Positions 60,108-64,000 of a stretch of 64,000 nt of DNA are shown piece after piece. The stretch is from Sediminitomix flava (lineage in GTDB: Bacteria > Bacteroidota > Bacteroidia > Cytophagales > Flammeovirgaceae), in contig NZ_QGDO01000003.1 in the NCBI RefSeq assembly GCF_003149185.1, forward strand, positions 702,379-766,378, written 5' to 3'. A model generated the notes under the pieces. The model saw only the letters and a list, made by a program, of their open reading frames with translations, ran no database searches and had not been told where the DNA came from. Positions within the stretch are counted from its first letter, which is position 1; every line of letters begins with the position of its first letter. Made by a program: the position numbers and the translations under genes.

Positions 60108-62252
60108 ATGAGAAAATTAATCTCTACACTTAGCTTACTTTTGTTAGTAGGTGTCGCTTTTGCACAAGACAAAACACTTACATTAGATGAAGCTGTAATA
60201 AAAAATGGAGCATTCCTTTATCCAGAATACCAAAGAGGAATTAATTTCAGAAATGGCAATACAGCATATACAAAAATTGAAGGCGATGACCTTGTTGAAT
60301 ATGCGGTAAAAGGAGAGCATTCTAAAACGTTGATTTATCTAAGTGATTTAGGTGCTTCTCATGCTACTCTGAAAGGTATGCAATATATCCCCGCTTATAA
60401 TTGGGTTGATGATAATAAAATTGCCTTTTTATCGAAAGGAAATGCATATGTATATGATGTGACTACAAAAAAGTCTGAGCAAGTTACAGCTATGCCAGAA
60501 GAAGCTCTAAATACAGAGTGGGCTCCTTCTTATGATTATGTAGCCTACACAGTAGGAAATAATCTTTTTGTAGCTGGTAATGGTGCAAATTCGCAAGTAA
60601 CCAATGATACTGAGAAGGGCATTGTAAATGGTCAAGTAGTTCACAGAAATGAATTTGGAGTACACAAAGGTATTTTTTGGTCACCGTCTGGAGAGTCTTT
60701 AGCTTTTTATCGTAAGGATGAAACAATGGTAACAGAGTACCCTTTGGTGAATACAGGAGTTTTCCCAGCCAAAGAAGAGCCTGTTTATTATCCTTTTGCA
60801 GGGATGCCAAGTCATGAAGTTACTTTGGGGGTTTACAATATCAAAAATGATGAAACTGTTTTCATAAAAACAGGAGAACCTAAAGATCAATACCTAACAA
60901 ATATTGCATGGGACCCTTCAGAAGAGTATATCTACATCGTAGTACTGAATAGAGCGCAGAACCATGCTAAATTAAACAAGTACAATGCTAAAACAGGTGA
61001 TTTCATCAAAACCATTTTAGAGGAAAAAGATGATGTTTACCTTCAGGTACATCATCCTATGACTTTCATTGATGGAAAAGATGAATTTTTATGGAGAAGT
61101 GAAAGAAATGGATTTGAGCATATCTACCGTTACACAACAGATGGGAAGCTTTTGAATCAAGTAACTGATGGTGCTTGGGATGTGATTGAGTTTGTAGGTT
61201 TTGATGAAAGAAACCGTAAGGCATATGTTGTAGGTACTGCAAATAATGGACTTGAAAGACAAGTTTATGTTGCTGATATTCGTAAGGGAATTACTCAAAA
61301 AGTGACTAAATCTACAGGTACTTATGAGGTAGTTGATTTTGACCCTAAATCTCAACAATTCATTGTTCGTTTCTCAAGCTTAGATGTACCAAACAGATAC
61401 GAAATCTTAGATGTTAAAGGTACTGATATCAAAACAATTCATGATGCGAAAAATCCATTTGAAGGATACACAGTATCTCCAATTGAGTTGAGTGCTTTGC
61501 AGTCTGAAAATGGAAGAGTACTGAATACTCGAATGATTAAACCGGCTGATTTTGATCCTTCTAAAAAATATCCTGTATTAGTTTATGTTTATGGTGGACC
61601 GGGAGTACAGCTCATCCAAAATAAATGGGGGGCAGGTGCTTCTACTTGGATGCAATATATGGCACAACAAGGTTATATCATCTTCACACTAGATAACAGA
61701 GGTACAGCAAACCGTGGAAAAGCATTTAAACATGATACTCATTTGACATTGGGTACAGAGGAAGTAAAAGATCAATTGGTAGGAGTAGAATATCTTAAAT
61801 CTCTTCCTTATGTTGATGCTGACCGAATGGCTGTTCACGGATGGAGTTTTGGTGGTTTTATGACGACAAGTCTGATGCTGAAACAACCAGATGTTTTCAA
61901 AGTAGGTGTAGCAGGTGGACCAGTGATTGATTGGAAAATGTATGAAATCATGTATACTGAAAGATACATGAGTACTCCTCAAGAAAACCCAGAAGGTTAT
62001 GCAACAGCTAATCTTTTAGACAAAGCTCAAAATCTAAAAGGAGACCTTCTTATGATTCATGGAGCAGATGATGATGTAGTTGTTTGGCAACATAGTCTTG
62101 AGTTCGTTAGGTCATGTGTTACTGCTGGAGTTCAAATGGATTACTTTGTTTACCCTGGTCATAAGCATAATGTAAGAGGCGTTGATCGTATTCATTTGAT
62201 GCGTAAAATACTAGATTATGTGATGGAAAAAATGCCAGAGGAAACAAAATAA
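60108..62252 (+). CDS. Dipeptidyl peptidase IV-type S9 serine peptidase, exported
   Basis: A 714-residue S9B peptidase with a cleavable signal peptide ('RKLISTLSLLLLVGVAFAQ'), so periplasmic or surface-facing. Residues about 90-450 form the DPP-IV beta-propeller. The C-terminal alpha/beta hydrolase has the nucleophile in GWSFGGFM (Ser580), the acid in 'HGADDDVV' (Asp654 or 655) and the base in 'YPGHKHNV' (His685 or 687). These enzymes remove Xaa-Pro or Xaa-Ala dipeptides and are common in protein-degrading Bacteroidota. The gene is a single transcription unit bordered by terminators on both sides. Confidence 0.94.
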   Translation: MRKLISTLSLLLLVGVAFAQDKTLTLDEAVIKNGAFLYPEYQRGINFRNGNTAYTKIEGDDLVEYAVKGEHSKTLIYLSDLGASHATLKGMQYIPAYNWVDDNKIAFLSKGNAYVYDVTTKKSEQVTAMPEEALNTEWAPSYDYVAYTVGNNLFVAGNGANSQVTNDTEKGIVNGQVVHRNEFGVHKGIFWSPSGESLAFYRKDETMVTEYPLVNTGVFPAKEEPVYYPFAGMPSHEVTLGVYNIKNDETVFIKTGEPKDQYLTNIAWDPSEEYIYIVVLNRAQNHAKLNKYNAKTGDFIKTILEEKDDVYLQVHHPMTFIDGKDEFLWRSERNGFEHIYRYTTDGKLLNQVTDGAWDVIEFVGFDERNRKAYVVGTANNGLERQVYVADIRKGITQKVTKSTGTYEVVDFDPKSQQFIVRFSSLDVPNRYEILDVKGTDIKTIHDAKNPFEGYTVSPIELSALQSENGRVLNTRMIKPADFDPSKKYPVLVYVYGGPGVQLIQNKWGAGASTWMQYMAQQGYIIFTLDNRGTANRGKAFKHDTHLTLGTEEVKDQLVGVEYLKSLPYVDADRMAVHGWSFGGFMTTSLMLKQPDVFKVGVAGGPVIDWKMYEIMYTERYMSTPQENPEGYATANLLDKAQNLKGDLLMIHGADDDVVVWQHSLEFVRSCVTAGVQMDYFVYPGHKHNVRGVDRIHLMRKILDYVMEKMPEETK

Positions 62253-62273
62253 AGTTTTCAACTTAGGCAAGTT

Positions 62274-62304
62274 AGGCATGTACATATTGTACATGCCTTT
62301 TTTG
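62274..62304 (+). terminator. Terminator of the DPP-IV-type peptidase gene
   Basis: A perfect 11-bp stem, AGGCATGTACA (62274-62284) with TGTACATGCCT (62288-62298), 3-nt loop and a T run. Confidence 0.93.
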
Positions 62305-62418
62305 TATTTAAAATTTAAGTGAAATTTGTATTTTTAGGCAATTAAAGTGTGTGATAGCAATGGTACTCTGAATGTAAGTCACACAAAAAACAACAAACTA
62401 ACAATACAATTATTTATA

Positions 62419-63621
62419 ATGGGCTTTATTCGGATCATACAACTAACAATAATTTTTTTCTTACTCACTCAAAATGCTTTTTCAATTTCAATTTTTCAAT
62501 CCGATGATATTTCAGAGGATACTTTGGCATTTAGAGTGCTGATTGAAGAAGGAGAATTTTACCTTTCTAAAGATTTAGATTCAACATATTATTTGACCTC
62601 TCAAGCTTTGCAATTAGTTGAGGGTTTAGATTTACCTCATCTTGAGATTGAAGCCAATAGACTGATGGGGAATTATTTCATGCACAAAGGAGAGGAAGAA
62701 GATGCTTTAGGATATTTCTTGAAGTCAAAATCAGTGGCTGAAGAAAATGAGTTGCCCATCGAAATAGCCTTCGCAAATAATAATATCGGAATCGTTTATT
62801 TAATAAAGAAAGAGCTGGAAACTGCTTCAACCTACTTTTCTGAAGCTGAAAAAGTACTAAAATCTCATTCAGAAGAATCGAAAGTGGTTCTACCTAAAGT
62901 TCAAAAAACTTTAATTGGTCTTTATAATAACCAAGGAATCATTTATAAGAAAATGAATAAACCCGATCAAATGATCGAATCTTTGTGGCATGGATTAAAG
63001 CTTGCTGAAAAAACAAGTTATAATGAATTGATAGCCGCTTTTTGTAATAATATAGCCGCATATTATCTCAATTATTCAACGCAAAAAGATGAAGAGAGAG
63101 GTTTTCATTATTTGGAAAGGGCAAATAAAATTAATACAAGCATTAAGAATGAGAAAAGTATTTTGGTTAGTCGAGAAATATTGGCACAATACTATTTGAA
63201 TACCCAAGTTTGGGATTCTGCTTTTGTCTATATCAACCAAACTAAGGAGTTGGCAAATGAAATAGGAGCCAATGCGACACTGTTGAGGTCATTAAATTAT
63301 TTGAATGATTATTATGCATCTATTTCGGACTATAAAAAAGCCTATGAAACCTATAATCAATATAAAATACTTCATGACAGTCTTCAGCAAATTCAAAATA
63401 AAGTAGAAATTGAAAGAATTAATGAGGAAAATAAAATAAGAGTAGCCCAAGAAAAGCGTCTTTTGGAGCAATCTCGGAATGAGTATCGCTATGCTTTCTT
63501 TGGTGTATTAACATTATGTCTGTTGCTTCTTAGTGCAATGATACTCTTAGCTCAGAAAAAGAAAATACGAAAAGATAAAGTCCTAAAAAGAGACCTTCGA
63601 GCACGAAATGAAACACTGTAA
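62419..63621 (+). CDS. TPR sensor part of an interrupted TPR-membrane-HTH regulator
   Basis: About 400 residues from the ATG at 62419, which gives a clean signal peptide ('GFIRIIQLTIIFFLLTQNAFS'); the GTG at 62347 would add 24 unlikely residues. TPR repeats fill about 45-330 (for example 'EDALGYFLKSKSVAEENELP' and 'AFANNNIGIVYLIKKELETASTYF'). A membrane helix 'YAFFGVLTLCLLLLSAMILLA' and the start of a coiled coil follow. It stops at a TAA at 63619-63621, but the same frame stays open to the window end and encodes the expected coiled coil and HTH. So the gene is cut by a single in-frame nonsense codon, or the base is a sequencing error. Such proteins are periplasmic-TPR, cytoplasmic-HTH regulators in Bacteroidota. 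Confidence 0.75.
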   Translation: MGFIRIIQLTIIFFLLTQNAFSISIFQSDDISEDTLAFRVLIEEGEFYLSKDLDSTYYLTSQALQLVEGLDLPHLEIEANRLMGNYFMHKGEEEDALGYFLKSKSVAEENELPIEIAFANNNIGIVYLIKKELETASTYFSEAEKVLKSHSEESKVVLPKVQKTLIGLYNNQGIIYKKMNKPDQMIESLWHGLKLAEKTSYNELIAAFCNNIAAYYLNYSTQKDEERGFHYLERANKINTSIKNEKSILVSREILAQYYLNTQVWDSAFVYINQTKELANEIGANATLLRSLNYLNDYYASISDYKKAYETYNQYKILHDSLQQIQNKVEIERINEENKIRVAQEKRLLEQSRNEYRYAFFGVLTLCLLLLSAMILLAQKKKIRKDKVLKRDLRARNETL

Positions 63622-64000
63622 TTTGATCTTGATCAGAAGCAAAAAGAGTTGACGATGAAAGTGATGAAAACACTCAAAAAGAAGGAAAGTATTGATGATA
63701 TTTGCAATCAATTAGATGAGCTGAAAAAAGACCTAAAACCTACAAAATCTAAACAATTAACTCAGCTTGTAAAAGCTTTAAAAACATCAACTCAGAAAGA
63801 TCAATGGGAAGAATTTGAACTCCGATTTAAAGAAGTGCATACAGACTTTTATGATCAGCTAATTTCTCTTTACCCTGATCTTACAGCAAATGAAAGAAGG
63901 CTGTGTGCTTTTCTTAAATTAAACATGACAACAAAAGAAATTGCGTCTTTAACCCAACAATCAGTAAGAGCGATTGAGATGGCAAGGTTTAGATTACGTA
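63622..64000 (+). pseudogene. HTH part of the interrupted regulator, continuing past the window
   Basis: Directly after the TAA at 63619, in the same frame, the sequence codes for coiled coil ('QKQKELTMKVMKTLKKKESI') and a LuxR-like HTH ('PDLTANERRLCAFLKLNMTT', 'KEIASLTQQSVRAIEMARFRLR'), the usual ending of this regulator family. It runs off the window edge. A restart at the ATG at 63655 could make a free HTH protein. No frameshift is needed to join it to the upstream part. Confidence 0.7.

Overview
The window looks like chromosomal DNA of a low-GC member of the Bacteroidota, probably Cytophagales; the genus cannot be settled from sequence alone. The reasons are Bacteroidota-type promoters (TTG, about 17 nt, TAnnTTTG) before the MATE gene and mnmE, BT4734/VirE-type primase genes, and a TPR-membrane-HTH regulator typical of the phylum. 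Ordinary chromosomal genes occupy the two ends: an SpoIIE-type phosphatase and a MATE exporter on the left (1-1954), and mnmE, pepD, a DPP-IV-type peptidase and an interrupted TPR regulator on the right (56898-64000).

Between them lie about 55 kb that I read as two tandem integrative elements at the 3' end of mnmE. The end of mnmE (FCIGK-stop) contains a 15-bp sequence at 56899-56913. Near-copies lie at 28923-28937 and 2022-2036. These three att-like repeats split the insert into element A (about 2.0-28.9 kb) and element B (about 28.9-56.9 kb). Both have the same plan. At the mnmE-proximal end, on the minus strand, are zinc-finger/HTH proteins, tyrosine recombinase(s), an excisionase-like HTH, a BT4734-type primase and a PriCT/SF3-type primase-helicase, followed by a cluster of short iteron-like repeats. 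The distal part is cargo, mostly on the plus strand.

Element A cargo (3.9-20.9 kb) is a four-gene DISARM-like operon: an MrfA-like helicase with a DUF1998-like region and a nuclease-like tail, a DrmD-like SNF2 helicase, an Eco57I/DrmMI-like adenine methyltransferase with a GreA/B-C-like tail, and a giant sacsin/HSP90-type ATPase with a C-terminal DUF3883 domain. A HIRAN gene converges on it. At the far left is a 387-aa winged-helix protein whose own coding sequence holds palindromic repeats, as in the lambda O/ori arrangement.

Element B cargo (29.1-50.4 kb) starts with a two-gene helicase machine. In it a RecQ motor is split between its two RecA lobes across a TAATG stop-start. The first half carries a DEDDh exonuclease and the second a UvrD/Rep helicase. 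Next come a type I R-M locus (hsdM, hsdS, hsdR) with an uncharacterised ATPase plus 188-aa pair inserted before hsdR, then McrB-McrC, and two small lipoprotein genes. The split RecQ-exonuclease-UvrD pair, the ATPase/188-aa pair and the four-gene DISARM-like operon are the best candidates for incompletely described defence systems. No CRISPR array, rRNA or tRNA was seen.
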